Source: Lachnospiraceae bacterium (GTDB lineage: Bacteria; Bacillota; Clostridia; Lachnospirales; Lachnospiraceae). From it: a stretch of DNA of 64,000 nucleotides. Below the pieces are notes generated by a model. It made no database searches. It had not been told where the DNA came from and worked only from the letters and a program-made list of their open reading frames with translations. Made by a program: the position numbers and the translations under genes. The DNA lies in the NCBI GenBank assembly GCA_017412055.1, contig JAFQOW010000016.1:39869-103868 (forward strand). Direction: 5' to 3'. Of this stretch, positions 45,852 through 54,611 are shown one piece after another (the stretch's first letter is position 1; each line of letters begins with the position of its first letter).

Positions 45852-46754
45852 ATGACTAAATATAAAACAATAGGTTTACTTGTATGTGATTTAAGACAGC
45901 TATATATGGCAAGATATTTAGCTGATAAAGGCTTCTTTTTACATTTAATATGTTCTGAAAGTATGAATTGCCAAAAAGATTTTAAGGAAAAATTATTGGA
46001 ATTGATAAATATTGGGTCAAATATTAGAGTGACATACGATATTGATGAAATAATAGATATATCCAATATAATTGTAACTCCAGTACCTTTTAATAAAATA
46101 TGTGAATTTATTACCATTCCTAAGTTTGTTTCAAAGATTAATGAAAAGGACGACTTATCTACATTTTTATTGTATGCAGGATTATTGGATAAAGAATCAC
46201 AGGATTTACTAAACAACAGTAATATCAAATACATAGATTATTCTAAATCAGAAAAACTCGCTATTTATAATAGCATTTCAACAGCTGAAGGCATAATAGC
46301 AGAAGCGATAATTGCTAAAAATACAAATTTGCATCATAGCAAAGTACTTGTATTAGGCTATGGAAAATGTGGCAAGACATTAGCATGGAAATTAAAAAAT
46401 TTAGATGCAAAAGTAACAGTATGTGCAAGAAAAGAAGAGGACCTAGAATCAGCTTATAGTATGGGACTTAATACAATAAATTTACATAATTTAATTATGG
46501 AAATAAATAAGTATGATTATATATTTAATACCATTCCAATTATTATTTTAAATGAAGAATTGCTAAGTAAGGTTAATCCAGAATGTGTTATCTTAGATAT
46601 AGCCTCCAATCCTGGTGGTGTTGATAAAAATGCAGCTTTACGACATAAAATATCTGTTAGACATGTTTTAGGCATTCCTGGGAAATATGCACCTAAATCT
46701 AGTGGAGAAGAGATGGCTAAAGAATTAATAAATATAATCGAAAATGCCAGTTAG
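45852..46754 (+). CDS. dpaA: Dipicolinate synthase subunit A
   Basis: With DpaB makes dipicolinic acid, which fills the spore core as the calcium chelate. The 300-aa protein has an N-terminal catalytic-like domain (TIGLLVCDLRQLYMARYLADKG) and a Rossmann domain with VLVLGYGKCGKTLAWKLKNLDAKVTV for NADPH, near residues 165-190, and ends HVLGIPGKYAPKSSGEEMA. This is the SpoVFA/DpaA pattern. The gene lies 62 bp after RNase E/G and 118 bp before dpaB. Confidence 0.93.
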   Translation: MTKYKTIGLLVCDLRQLYMARYLADKGFFLHLICSESMNCQKDFKEKLLELINIGSNIRVTYDIDEIIDISNIIVTPVPFNKICEFITIPKFVSKINEKDDLSTFLLYAGLLDKESQDLLNNSNIKYIDYSKSEKLAIYNSISTAEGIIAEAIIAKNTNLHHSKVLVLGYGKCGKTLAWKLKNLDAKVTVCARKEEDLESAYSMGLNTINLHNLIMEINKYDYIFNTIPIIILNEELLSKVNPECVILDIASNPGGVDKNAALRHKISVRHVLGIPGKYAPKSSGEEMAKELINIIENAS

Positions 46755-46872
46755 GTTTACATAACTAAAATATGTATACTATTACCTTTATTATAATATT
46801 CGTAAAACTATTTTCACATAAATTATATTTATGAATATATTATAGTATCACATTATTTTAGGAGTAATTATA

Positions 46873-47466
46873 ATGGATATTAAAAATAAAACTATTGGAG
46901 TTGCTTTTACAGGCTCCTTTTGCACATATAAAAAGGCTTTTTTAGAATTAGAAAGGTTAAAGGCTTGTAATTGTAATGTTTACACAATATTTTCCGAAAG
47001 ATCCGCATCCATAAACTCACGTTTTGGCAATGCGGATGATTTTATTAAGAAAGCTGAAGAAATTACTGGTAATAAACCAATTCTCACAATAGAAGACGCT
47101 GAGCCTATAGGACCAAAAGCATATTTAGATGCATTAGCTATTATTCCTTGTACTGGAAATACTGCAGCTAAGCTATGTAATGGTATAACTGATAGTCCTG
47201 TATTAATGGCGGCTAAAGCTCACATAAGAAATGAATTGCCACTTATTATTGCCATATGTACAAACGATGGGTTAGGTGCAAATATGAAGAATATAGGTAT
47301 GCTTCTTAATATGAAAAATATATATTTTGTACCATTTGGTCAAGATGACCATATAAAGAAGCCAAAATCATTGGTTGCTCATACAGAGCTCCTAATACCT
47401 ACAATTGAAAGTGCTTTGTCAGGCAAGCAAATTCAGCCTGTTGTAATAAGTCCATTTAAAAAATAA
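46873..47466 (+). CDS. dpaB: Dipicolinate synthase subunit B
   Basis: Flavoprotein-like partner of DpaA. The 197-aa protein has the flavoprotein fold start TIGVAFTGSFCTYKKAF, the loop IIPCTGNTAAKLCNGITDSPVLMAAKAHIRN (key part CTGNTAAKL) and IAICTNDGLGANMKNIGMLLN, typical of SpoVFB. The upstream gap contains CACATAAATTA, a match to the CATAnnnTA -10 of sigma-K genes, though I see no clear -35. asnB follows after 14 bp. Confidence 0.94.
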   Translation: MDIKNKTIGVAFTGSFCTYKKAFLELERLKACNCNVYTIFSERSASINSRFGNADDFIKKAEEITGNKPILTIEDAEPIGPKAYLDALAIIPCTGNTAAKLCNGITDSPVLMAAKAHIRNELPLIIAICTNDGLGANMKNIGMLLNMKNIYFVPFGQDDHIKKPKSLVAHTELLIPTIESALSGKQIQPVVISPFKK

Positions 47467-47480
47467 AAGGAGAGTAATTT

Positions 47481-49316
47481 ATGTGTGGAATCTCAGGTTT
47501 TTACAATCCGTATATGAATTTTCTAAAAGATGAAGCTTATCATAGACATATCTTAAAAAAGATGAATTATGCTATAAAACACAGAGGACCTGATGATTCT
47601 GGCATGTTTTTAACAAACACCTGCGGTCTTGGTCATGTCCGCCTATCTATAATAGATTTAAATGGCGGACATCAGCCAATGATAAAAAAATTAAATCGAT
47701 TAAGAACAGTTGCTATAACATACAATGGCGAAATCTATAATATGCATGCATTAAAAAAGAACTTATGTAATAATTTCGAAACAGAAAGTGATACAGAAGT
47801 AATATTAAATGGCTATATTGAAGAAGGTATAGATTTTGTAAAGAAATTAAATGGTATATTTTCTTTTGCTATTTATGACAGTGAAAATGGTTTGTATATT
47901 GTAAGAGACCGTCTTGGTGTTAAGCCCTTGTTTTATACAGAAATTGATAACGATATAATATTTTCTTCCGAAATAAAAGGTATTTTTTCGTATCCTTTGG
48001 TAAAGCCTGTTATCAATGATAATTCTCTAAAGAGTATATTTGGCTTAGGACCTGCAAAAAAGCAGGGAAATGGTGTCTTTGATAATATCAGAGAGCTTCT
48101 TCCTGGACATTATCTTCATGCTGATAAATTCGGTGTGGAGGATGTGACTTACTGGAGTTTAAAGAGTGCTCCACATACTGACTCTTTAGATGAAACAATA
48201 GATAAAACAGCCTATTTGATAGAGGATTCTATAAAGCTTCAAATGCTTTCTGATATACCTGTTTGTTCATTTTTATCTGGCGGTATTGATTCTAGTATAA
48301 TTTCTGCAATATGTAGTAAAGCCGCTATAGAAAAAGGGAAAGAACTTACAACCTACAGCTTTGATTTTAAGGATAATAATATTTTCTTTAAAGCAAATTC
48401 GTTCCAACCATCTGAAGACAGACCTTACGTGGATATTATGAAGGAGCATATTAAATCAAAGCATATTTACTTGGAATGCTCCTATGAAGACTTATATGAG
48501 CTACTTTTTACAACTGTAGATGCGAGAGATTTACCATGTATGACAGATGTGGAGAGCTCATTATTATATTTTTGTAATAAAGTATCAAAAGATCACAAAG
48601 TAGCACTTACAGGTGAATGTGCAGATGAAATTTTTGGCGGATATCCATGGTTTTACAGAGAAGATTTGCTCTATGCTGATACATTCCCATGGGCTAAGGA
48701 TTTAAGCCCTAGAACCTTATTGCTAAAAGATGATGTAAAAGAAAGACTTAATATTCCTGAATATGTCCTAAGAACCTATGAACAAAGCATATCTATGACA
48801 CCGATTCTTCTCGGTGAAGATAGGGAAGCAGCAAAGAGAAGAGAGATTTCCTATTTAAATCTTACATGGTTTATGACAACATTACTTGATAGAATGGATA
48901 GAACTAGCATGTATAATGGTCTGGAAGCAAGAGTTCCGTTTGCAGACCATAGGATTGTAGAATATCTTTGGAATGTTCCATGGAATATGAAATATCTCCA
49001 TAGTAAAGAAAAAGGATTACTACGGGCAGCTACAAATCGTCTTAACATTCTTCCTGCTGAAGTATTATATAGAAAGAAAAGTCCGTACCCTAAAACATAT
49101 CATCCAAAATATGAAGAGATTTTAATTAAGAATTTCAAAGAGATTATCAATACTCCAAATGAACCAATTAATGAACTAATAGATAAAAAGAAGGCATTGT
49201 CCTTCGTAAATGATAAATTAAACTATACAAATCCGTGGTATGGCCAGCTGATGGCAGGTCCACAGCTTATAGCTTATATGATACAGGTTAATTATTGGAT
49301 GAAATTATGGACTTGA
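47481..49316 (+). CDS. asnB: Asparagine synthase (glutamine-hydrolysing)
   Basis: Makes asparagine from aspartate, ATP and glutamine. The 611 aa start MCGISGF, so Cys2 is the glutaminase nucleophile, with HRGPDDSG, RLSIIDLNGGHQP and YNGEIYN for the N-terminal Ntn-hydrolase domain. The synthetase domain has the PP-loop SFLSGGIDSSIIS, TGECADEIFGGYPWF and GLEARVPFADHRIVEY. AAAGGAGAG precedes the ATG. Sporulation use is suggested by position behind dpaB, but the gene is also a normal housekeeping enzyme. Confidence 0.96.
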   Translation: MCGISGFYNPYMNFLKDEAYHRHILKKMNYAIKHRGPDDSGMFLTNTCGLGHVRLSIIDLNGGHQPMIKKLNRLRTVAITYNGEIYNMHALKKNLCNNFETESDTEVILNGYIEEGIDFVKKLNGIFSFAIYDSENGLYIVRDRLGVKPLFYTEIDNDIIFSSEIKGIFSYPLVKPVINDNSLKSIFGLGPAKKQGNGVFDNIRELLPGHYLHADKFGVEDVTYWSLKSAPHTDSLDETIDKTAYLIEDSIKLQMLSDIPVCSFLSGGIDSSIISAICSKAAIEKGKELTTYSFDFKDNNIFFKANSFQPSEDRPYVDIMKEHIKSKHIYLECSYEDLYELLFTTVDARDLPCMTDVESSLLYFCNKVSKDHKVALTGECADEIFGGYPWFYREDLLYADTFPWAKDLSPRTLLLKDDVKERLNIPEYVLRTYEQSISMTPILLGEDREAAKRREISYLNLTWFMTTLLDRMDRTSMYNGLEARVPFADHRIVEYLWNVPWNMKYLHSKEKGLLRAATNRLNILPAEVLYRKKSPYPKTYHPKYEEILIKNFKEIINTPNEPINELIDKKKALSFVNDKLNYTNPWYGQLMAGPQLIAYMIQVNYWMKLWT

Positions 49317-49366
49317 TGATAGATTTGTAGTATAATGACCTTTGATGATATTTGTAGGAGGATACC

Positions 49367-50770
49367 TTGAGTAGAAAAAAGAAAAACCCAAGAGTAGTTA
49401 AATATAGAAAAAAACGATATGCCAATGTAGGTGTTGTGATATTTCTTGCTATTTTCATATATTTCCTCATATATACAGCTATGTTTATGACAAGAGATAA
49501 AATCTCTGTATATGAGGTTATATATGGAAAAACAGCAGAATCAGCTAATAAATATTACGAGGGCTTAATTCTTCGAGATGAAACTGTTAATTTAGCTCCA
49601 AGTTCAGGATATCTAAACTGTTTCGTAGGCGAAGGAAATAAGGTTTCGGTAGGTGGAGCTGTGTATACTATTGATGAGAATGGTAATGTAACTAATTTAT
49701 TGCAAGAATCCTTAAGTGAGCAAAATGCTCTCACTGAGGAGAATTATGCTGATATTAAAGAGATTATTTCACAATTTAGTCTTAATTATAAGGATACTCA
49801 TTTTGACTCAGTATATAATTTTAAGGTAGATATAGATGCTGCGCTTTTAGAGTATGTTAATATGAACAAAATCAATGAAATTATTAGCAATATGAATGAG
49901 CAAAATTTATCCTTATTTAATATGATTAAGGCGCCTCAGTCAGGAATTGTAAGCTATGTAATTGATGGTTATGAGGATTATGAATATAATGCCTTGAAGC
50001 TTTCTGATTTTGATAAATCAAGATACACCAGCACAAACAATAAATCAAACGATTTAGTAGCAGCAAATACACCTATATATAAGACAATTACTGATGAAAA
50101 ATGGGATATTATTATTCCTTTATCAGAGGATGATGTTAAGAAATATTTTGAAGATACATTGATGAAGATTCGTTTTAAAGAAGATGGCTTAACTGCTGTA
50201 GGCAACTTCGAAATCATCTATATCGAAGGAAAGCCATTTGGAAAGATAACATTAAATCAATATATGGTTAAATATTCATCAAAACGATTTATCGATATAC
50301 AGATAGTCGAAAAACCAATAGAAGGTCTAAAGATACCAAAGACATCATTGGTAGATATGGATTTTTATACTATTCCTGAAAGATTTGCTACATTTGGCGG
50401 TAATACAAAGGATGTAGGTTTCTTAGTAGAAAAGTATGATGATGAAGGCAATATGACTGTGGAATATGTAAATCCACAGATTTATCAGCTAATCGATGGA
50501 CAGTATTACGTAAATACAAAAGAATTTAGCGCAGGCATGAATCTTACTTTAGAGGATAATTCAGAGAAATATACCATAAGCGCTAAGGCATCTCTTACAG
50601 GTGTCTACAATATCAATAATGGATATTGTGTATTTAGAGAGGTTCATATTTTAGCAGAAAGTACAGACTATTATATTATAGAAAGCGGTACAACATACGG
50701 TTTACTTGTTTATGATCATATTGTCTTAGACAGTGATACAGTAGATGAGAACCAGATTGTATACCATTAA
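49367..50770 (+). CDS. HlyD-family-like membrane protein of the sepF cluster
   Basis: A 467-aa protein with a very basic N-terminus (RKKKNPRVVKYRKKRY), one membrane helix (VGVVIFLAIFIYFLIYTAMF) and a large extracytoplasmic region with barrel-sandwich-like pieces (RDETVNLAPSSGYLNCFVGEGNKVSVGGAVYTI, key APSSGYL and KVSVGGAVY) and IKAPQSGIVSYV, which resemble HlyD adaptor proteins. No transporter partner is adjacent. Related genes commonly precede yggS-sepF in Clostridia, so a role near the divisome or wall is possible. The start is TTG behind GGAGG. Confidence 0.7.
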   Translation: MSRKKKNPRVVKYRKKRYANVGVVIFLAIFIYFLIYTAMFMTRDKISVYEVIYGKTAESANKYYEGLILRDETVNLAPSSGYLNCFVGEGNKVSVGGAVYTIDENGNVTNLLQESLSEQNALTEENYADIKEIISQFSLNYKDTHFDSVYNFKVDIDAALLEYVNMNKINEIISNMNEQNLSLFNMIKAPQSGIVSYVIDGYEDYEYNALKLSDFDKSRYTSTNNKSNDLVAANTPIYKTITDEKWDIIIPLSEDDVKKYFEDTLMKIRFKEDGLTAVGNFEIIYIEGKPFGKITLNQYMVKYSSKRFIDIQIVEKPIEGLKIPKTSLVDMDFYTIPERFATFGGNTKDVGFLVEKYDDEGNMTVEYVNPQIYQLIDGQYYVNTKEFSAGMNLTLEDNSEKYTISAKASLTGVYNINNGYCVFREVHILAESTDYYIIESGTTYGLLVYDHIVLDSDTVDENQIVYH

Positions 50771-50781
50771 AAGGAGAATAT

Positions 50782-51474
50782 ATGTTAATTAATAATTATA
50801 ATAACGTACTAAATGAAGTGAATTTGGCTTGTGATAAAGCTGGACGAGCAAAAGATGAAGTAACACTTATTGCCGTCAGCAAGACAAAACCCGCTTCAGA
50901 TATACAAACTCTATATGATTATGGAGTAAGGGATTTTGGTGAAAACAAGGTTCAGGAGCTTACAAGCAAATATGAAGAACTACCAAAGGATATACGTTGG
51001 CATCTTATAGGGCATTTACAGACAAACAAGGTAAAATATATTGTGGACAAGGTATATTTGATTCATTCTGTAGATTCTGTAAAGCTGGCTATGGAAATTG
51101 AAAAAGAAGCAGCAAAGAAGGATGTTATAGTCAATATTTTAGTTCAGGTTAATGTAGCTAATGAAGATACAAAATTTGGATTAGACAATGATGAAGTTAT
51201 AAATATCGTAGAAGAAATAGCCAAATTACCACATATCCGCATAAAAGGATTGATGACTATTGCGCCATTTGTAGACGATGGTGAGGAAAATAGAAAATAT
51301 TTTAATGAATTAAAGCAATTATCTGTTGACATAAAGGCAAAAAACATTGATAATGTATGTATGGATATGCTATCTATGGGAATGAGTGGTGATTTCACCA
51401 CAGCTATAGAGGAAGGTGCAACTTATGTACGAGTTGGTACAAGCATTTTCGGTGTAAGAAATTACGCTATATAA
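50782..51474 (+). CDS. PLP-binding homeostasis protein, YggS family
   Basis: Binds pyridoxal phosphate and keeps B6 and amino-acid pools balanced. The 230-aa protein has the TIM-barrel alanine-racemase N-terminal fold, with PLP lysine in LIAVSKTKPASDI, FGENKVQEL, WHLIGHLQTNKVKYI, and the phosphate-binding SMGMSGDFTTAIEEGATYVRVGTSIFG (key parts SMGMSGD and RVGTSIFG). It precedes sepF, as ylmE does in B. subtilis. Confidence 0.94.
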   Translation: MLINNYNNVLNEVNLACDKAGRAKDEVTLIAVSKTKPASDIQTLYDYGVRDFGENKVQELTSKYEELPKDIRWHLIGHLQTNKVKYIVDKVYLIHSVDSVKLAMEIEKEAAKKDVIVNILVQVNVANEDTKFGLDNDEVINIVEEIAKLPHIRIKGLMTIAPFVDDGEENRKYFNELKQLSVDIKAKNIDNVCMDMLSMGMSGDFTTAIEEGATYVRVGTSIFGVRNYAI

Positions 51475-51493
51475 AAGGATAGGGAGAATTGAA

Positions 51494-52036
51494 ATGAGCA
51501 AGTTTAGTGACAAGTTTTTAAATCTATTAAAATTAAATGATGATGACGATTACGATGATTATGATGATTACGATGACTATGATGATTATGATGACTATGA
51601 TGAACCAAAGAAGTTCTCAAAGAAATCTAAGAAGGATAACATAGAATCAAAGAATGATAATAACAACACTTACGAAGAACCTGCTAAGCCAGCTAAAGTT
51701 ACAAAGGCTGCTACAAAGAATAGCAAGGTTGTTCCTATGAGAGCAGGGAGAAACAATATGGAAGTTTGTGTAATAAAACCAGCTAATGTTGAAGATTCAA
51801 GAGAAATTACAGATACACTTTTAAGTGGAAGATCAGTTATATTAAATCTTGAAGGATTACATGTAGATATAGCACAGAGAATCATAGATTTTACTTCTGG
51901 TTCTTGTTATTCAATTAATGGTAACCTTCAGAAAGTATCTAGCTACATATTTATTATTACTCCTGAATCAGTAGAAATATCAGGTGATTTTCAGGAATTA
52001 TTAGGTAGCGGTTTTGATGTCGCTACATTTAAATAA
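51494..52036 (+). CDS. sepF: Cell division protein SepF
   Basis: Membrane-binding FtsZ anchor. The 180-aa protein has the N-terminal amphipathic helix (SKFSDKFLNLLKL), an unusually repetitive acidic linker of DDYDDYDDY units (about 17-36), a Lys/Asn/Ala linker, and the C-terminal SepF domain with VCVIKPANVEDSREITDTLLSGRSVILNLEGL and AQRIIDFTSGSCYSINGNLQKVS (key GRSVILNLEG and RIIDFTSGS). It lies between yggS and lspA in the usual division cluster. Confidence 0.94.
   Translation: MSKFSDKFLNLLKLNDDDDYDDYDDYDDYDDYDDYDEPKKFSKKSKKDNIESKNDNNNTYEEPAKPAKVTKAATKNSKVVPMRAGRNNMEVCVIKPANVEDSREITDTLLSGRSVILNLEGLHVDIAQRIIDFTSGSCYSINGNLQKVSSYIFIITPESVEISGDFQELLGSGFDVATFK
51537..51605 (+). repeat. Short tandem repeat encoding DDY units in sepF
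   Basis: A run of 9-bp units GATGATTAT or GATGACTAT, with GAT/GAC and TAT/TAC changes, encodes about six DDY repeats. The copy number could change by slippage without shifting the frame. Confidence 0.85.
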
Positions 52037-52054
52037 TAATTATAATGATTATTA

Positions 52055-52104
52055 TTCCTCCGTTTAGCAAGCATTCACTTGTTTTGCGGAGGATATTTTT
52101 AGGA
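52055..52104 (+). terminator. Hairpin between sepF and lspA, probable terminator
   Basis: ATTCCTCCGTTTAGCAAG pairs with CTTGTTTTGCGGAGG around CATTCA (52063-52091 core), followed by ATATTTTTA. Confidence 0.6.
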
Positions 52105-52118
52105 TAGGAGTCTTTACA

Positions 52119-52685
52119 ATGAAAAAAAATAAGATGGTATTGTTAGTTATTTATTTTTTGACAGCTACTGGTTTAGTAGCTTTAGATCAGTTTTCAAAGG
52201 TTCTTGCCATCAATCATTTAAAGGATAAAGAGCCTATAGTGATTATAAAGAATGTATTTGAATTACTGTATGTTGAAAATAAAGGAGCTGCTTACGGCAT
52301 GTTAGCTGGCAAAATTTCTTTATTTCTTATAATTACATTTATCCTTGTGCCACTTTTAATTTTTAGTATTTATAAGATTTCATCTATTATTGATTTCTTT
52401 GGAAGCAAGGTTAATATCACAGCTTTTAAGATATTACAAATAGATATGGTGGTTATCATAGCTGGTGCTATAGGAAACTTTATTGACAGAGTAACTAAAG
52501 GATATGTTGTGGATTATTTTTACTTTAAATTAATAGATTTTCCAGTATTTAATGTAGCTGATTGTTACATTACAGTAGCTGTAATTGTATTTTTAATAAT
52601 ATGTTTCTTTATCTTAAAGGATAATGAACTAGATTATCTTATGACTTCAAAGAAAAAATGGCAGGTAGAAAATGAAGCTGAATAG
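52119..52685 (+). CDS. lspA: Lipoprotein signal peptidase
   Basis: Membrane aspartic peptidase that cleaves prolipoprotein signal peptides. The 188 aa have four helices. GLVALDQFSKVLAINHL, YVENKGAAYGMLAG, the first catalytic Asp in GAIGNFIDRVTKGYVVDYF and the second in FNVADCYITVAV are all intact. It is slightly longer than usual owing to a loop near residues 88-105 and a hydrophilic tail. rluD overlaps its end by 14 bp. Confidence 0.95.
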   Translation: MKKNKMVLLVIYFLTATGLVALDQFSKVLAINHLKDKEPIVIIKNVFELLYVENKGAAYGMLAGKISLFLIITFILVPLLIFSIYKISSIIDFFGSKVNITAFKILQIDMVVIIAGAIGNFIDRVTKGYVVDYFYFKLIDFPVFNVADCYITVAVIVFLIICFFILKDNELDYLMTSKKKWQVENEAE

Positions 52686-53589
52686 TATAGTTGTTAGTGA
52701 TGAAGACGATTTAATAAGAATAGATAAATTTATCGCAAATGTAGCCTCTGATTTGACACGTTCAAGAATACAGGGGCTTATAAGTGACGGTAATATTACT
52801 GTAAATGATAAAGTAGTTAAAGCTAATTACAAGGTAAGAGAACAGGATATTATCAAAATTCTTATTCCTGACGCTGTACCTGTGGATATTCCAGCTGAAG
52901 ATATTCCTCTAGACATTGTATATGAGGATGATGATATTCTTATCGTCAATAAACCAAAGGGAATGGTTGTTCATCCAGCACCAGGTCACTACACAGGAAC
53001 CCTTGTAAATGCACTTATGTATCATTGTAAGGACAATCTTTCCGGAATAAATGGAGAGCTTAGACCAGGCATTGTACATAGAATTGATATGGATACAACA
53101 GGTTTACTAGTAGTATGTAAAAATGATAAAGCACATAATTTCGTGGCTGAACAATTAAAGGAACATTCTATAACAAGAAAATATCAAGCTATAGTCTATA
53201 ATGCCTTTAAGGATGAGGAGGGCGTAGTAGAAGGAAATATAGGCAGACATCCTAATGACCGTAAAAAGATGACTATTACACCAAATGGCAAGGAAGCAAT
53301 TACTCATTATAAAGTATTGAAGAATATGGGGAAATATACTCTTATTGAATGTCAGCTTGAAACTGGAAGAACACATCAGATTCGTGTTCATATGTCAAGT
53401 ATTAACCATCCATTATTGGGTGATGAGATATATGGACCAAAAAACTGTCCATTTAAGCTACAGGGTCAGGTTTTACATGCAAAAACCTTGGGCTTTATTC
53501 ATCCAACAACAAAGGAATATATGGAATTTGATTCAGAACTTCCCGCATATTTTACAAAGCTAATTGATACTTTAAGTAATCAGCAATAA
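52672..53589 (+). CDS. Pseudouridine synthase RluD-like
   Basis: A 305-aa RluA-family enzyme: S4 domain (IRIDKFIANVASDLTRSRIQGLISDGNITVN), KPKGMVVHPAPGHYTGTLVNALMYH, catalytic Asp in GIVHRIDMDTTGLLVV, and LETGRTHQIRVHMSSINHPLLGDEIYG. The HRIDMDTTGLL form and the position behind lspA match RluD/YlyB, which modifies helix 69 of 23S rRNA. It starts inside the lspA end. Confidence 0.92.
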   Translation: MKLNSIVVSDEDDLIRIDKFIANVASDLTRSRIQGLISDGNITVNDKVVKANYKVREQDIIKILIPDAVPVDIPAEDIPLDIVYEDDDILIVNKPKGMVVHPAPGHYTGTLVNALMYHCKDNLSGINGELRPGIVHRIDMDTTGLLVVCKNDKAHNFVAEQLKEHSITRKYQAIVYNAFKDEEGVVEGNIGRHPNDRKKMTITPNGKEAITHYKVLKNMGKYTLIECQLETGRTHQIRVHMSSINHPLLGDEIYGPKNCPFKLQGQVLHAKTLGFIHPTTKEYMEFDSELPAYFTKLIDTLSNQQ

Positions 53590-53635
53590 TAAACCTGATA
53601 AGGTTATTTATGTATAAACCTGATAAGGTTATTTA
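53589..53635. repeat. Two direct copies of a 22-bp sequence with an internal palindrome, upstream of pssA
   Basis: ATAAACCTGATAAGGTTATT plus TA occurs at 53589-53610 and again, exactly, at 53614-53635. Each copy holds AACCT-GATA-AGGTT. The second copy ends 4 bp before the pssA -35 box, so the pair looks like a doubled operator. As hairpins they could also weakly end the rluD transcript. Confidence 0.75.
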
Positions 53636-53639
53636 AATA

Positions 53640-53668
53640 TTGACATTAAGGCAAAATAGAAGTAAAAT
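53640..53668 (+). promoter_or_regulatory. Sigma-A promoter of pssA
   Basis: Consensus TTGACA (53640-53645), 17-bp spacer, TAAAAT (53663-53668), 70 bp before the ATG. Confidence 0.75.
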
Positions 53669-53738
53669 TGAAGAGGTTGTTTGTCCATAACAACACTATA
53701 CTTTAGAATAAATTTGTTCGTTAAGAGCAGGAGGAAAA

Positions 53739-54398
53739 ATGATAGGTTTTTATAATTATACAGTAATTCTTACATATATTGGACTTATAACAAGTATTGT
53801 AGGAATTACACAGGTATTTAGTGGTAACTTTAATATTGCAATATTCTGTCTTTTAGGCTCAGGTGTTTGCGATATGTTTGATGGTGTAATCGCCAGAGGA
53901 CACAAAACAAGAAGCGAAAGTGCTAAAAAATTCGGTATACAGATTGATTCATTATGTGATGTGATCTGTTTTGGTGTTTTTCCAGCGATTTTTAACTATA
54001 TATATACTGTTAAATACAATTCAAAATTCACAGTAATTGCAACTATAATATCAGCATTATATGTGTTGGCTGGTGTTATTAGATTAGGATACTTTAACGT
54101 TACTGAAGAAGAAAGACAGCAAAAAACTTCGGAAGTACGTATGTATTATCAGGGTATGCCTATAACAACTGTATCAGGATTTTTACCATTGTTTTATATG
54201 TTCAGAAACAGAATTATGGCATTAAATATCAATTTTGCAATATGTATTAACATATTCTGTGTGATTCTTGGAACATTATTTATACTTGATATTCCAGTAA
54301 AAAAAGCTCATAAAAAGGGACTTATGATAATTGCTGCTATAGGATTTTCTATGCTTACTGTATTGATATTACAGCATGTGGGCGCAATTAGTTTTTAA
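53739..54398 (+). CDS. pssA: CDP-diacylglycerol--serine O-phosphatidyltransferase
   Basis: Makes phosphatidylserine from CDP-DAG and serine in the membrane. The 219-aa protein has the CDP-alcohol phosphotransferase motif DGVIARGHKT...GIQIDSLCD, with D-G-x2-A-R, G and the two catalytic Asp (about residues 46-70), and about six helices. GVIRLGYFN is also typical of PssA. psd, which decarboxylates the product, follows after 213 bp of structured DNA. Confidence 0.94.
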   Translation: MIGFYNYTVILTYIGLITSIVGITQVFSGNFNIAIFCLLGSGVCDMFDGVIARGHKTRSESAKKFGIQIDSLCDVICFGVFPAIFNYIYTVKYNSKFTVIATIISALYVLAGVIRLGYFNVTEEERQQKTSEVRMYYQGMPITTVSGFLPLFYMFRNRIMALNINFAICINIFCVILGTLFILDIPVKKAHKKGLMIIAAIGFSMLTVLILQHVGAISF

Positions 54399-54417
54399 TA
54401 TTCACTTTAGTTTTAAT

Positions 54418-54444
54418 AAACCGGCAATACCAGCCGGTTTTAAT
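54418..54444 (+). terminator. Terminator-like hairpin after pssA
   Basis: AAACCGGC (54418-54425), 7-base loop, GCCGGTTT (54433-54440), then TTAATC. Its 3' arm is shared with the next, longer inverted repeat. Confidence 0.7.
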
Positions 54445-54571
54445 CATATATTAATGTTCGAAGAACATTAATATATGATTAAAACCGCTCCGCTAAGGAT
54501 CGCACTGCGGCGGAGATGTAGATGTTGCTAAAGCAACCCGCCGCAGGCGAAGAATCTCGCTTGGGAGATTC
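54435..54571. repeat. Chain of inverted repeats between pssA and psd
   Basis: First, 25-bp perfect arms 54435-54459 and 54463-54487 (loop GAA). Second, CTGCGGCGG (54505-54513) with CCGCCGCAG (54538-54546), enclosing GTTGC-TAAA-GCAAC (54524-54537). Third, GAATCTC (54552-54558) with GAGATTC (54565-54571), then TATTTTA. The G/C-rich middle stands out against its surroundings. CGCTCCGC (54486-54493) also occurs upstream of polA. Confidence 0.85.
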
Positions 54572-54611
54572 TATTTTATATATAAATAAAAACATTATGG
54601 AGGTATGATTT

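Noticed and set aside
46755..46872. Firm sigma-K promoter ahead of dpaB
   Set aside because: CATAAATTA fits the -10, but no AC at the right upstream distance; in A/T-rich DNA the match alone is weak.
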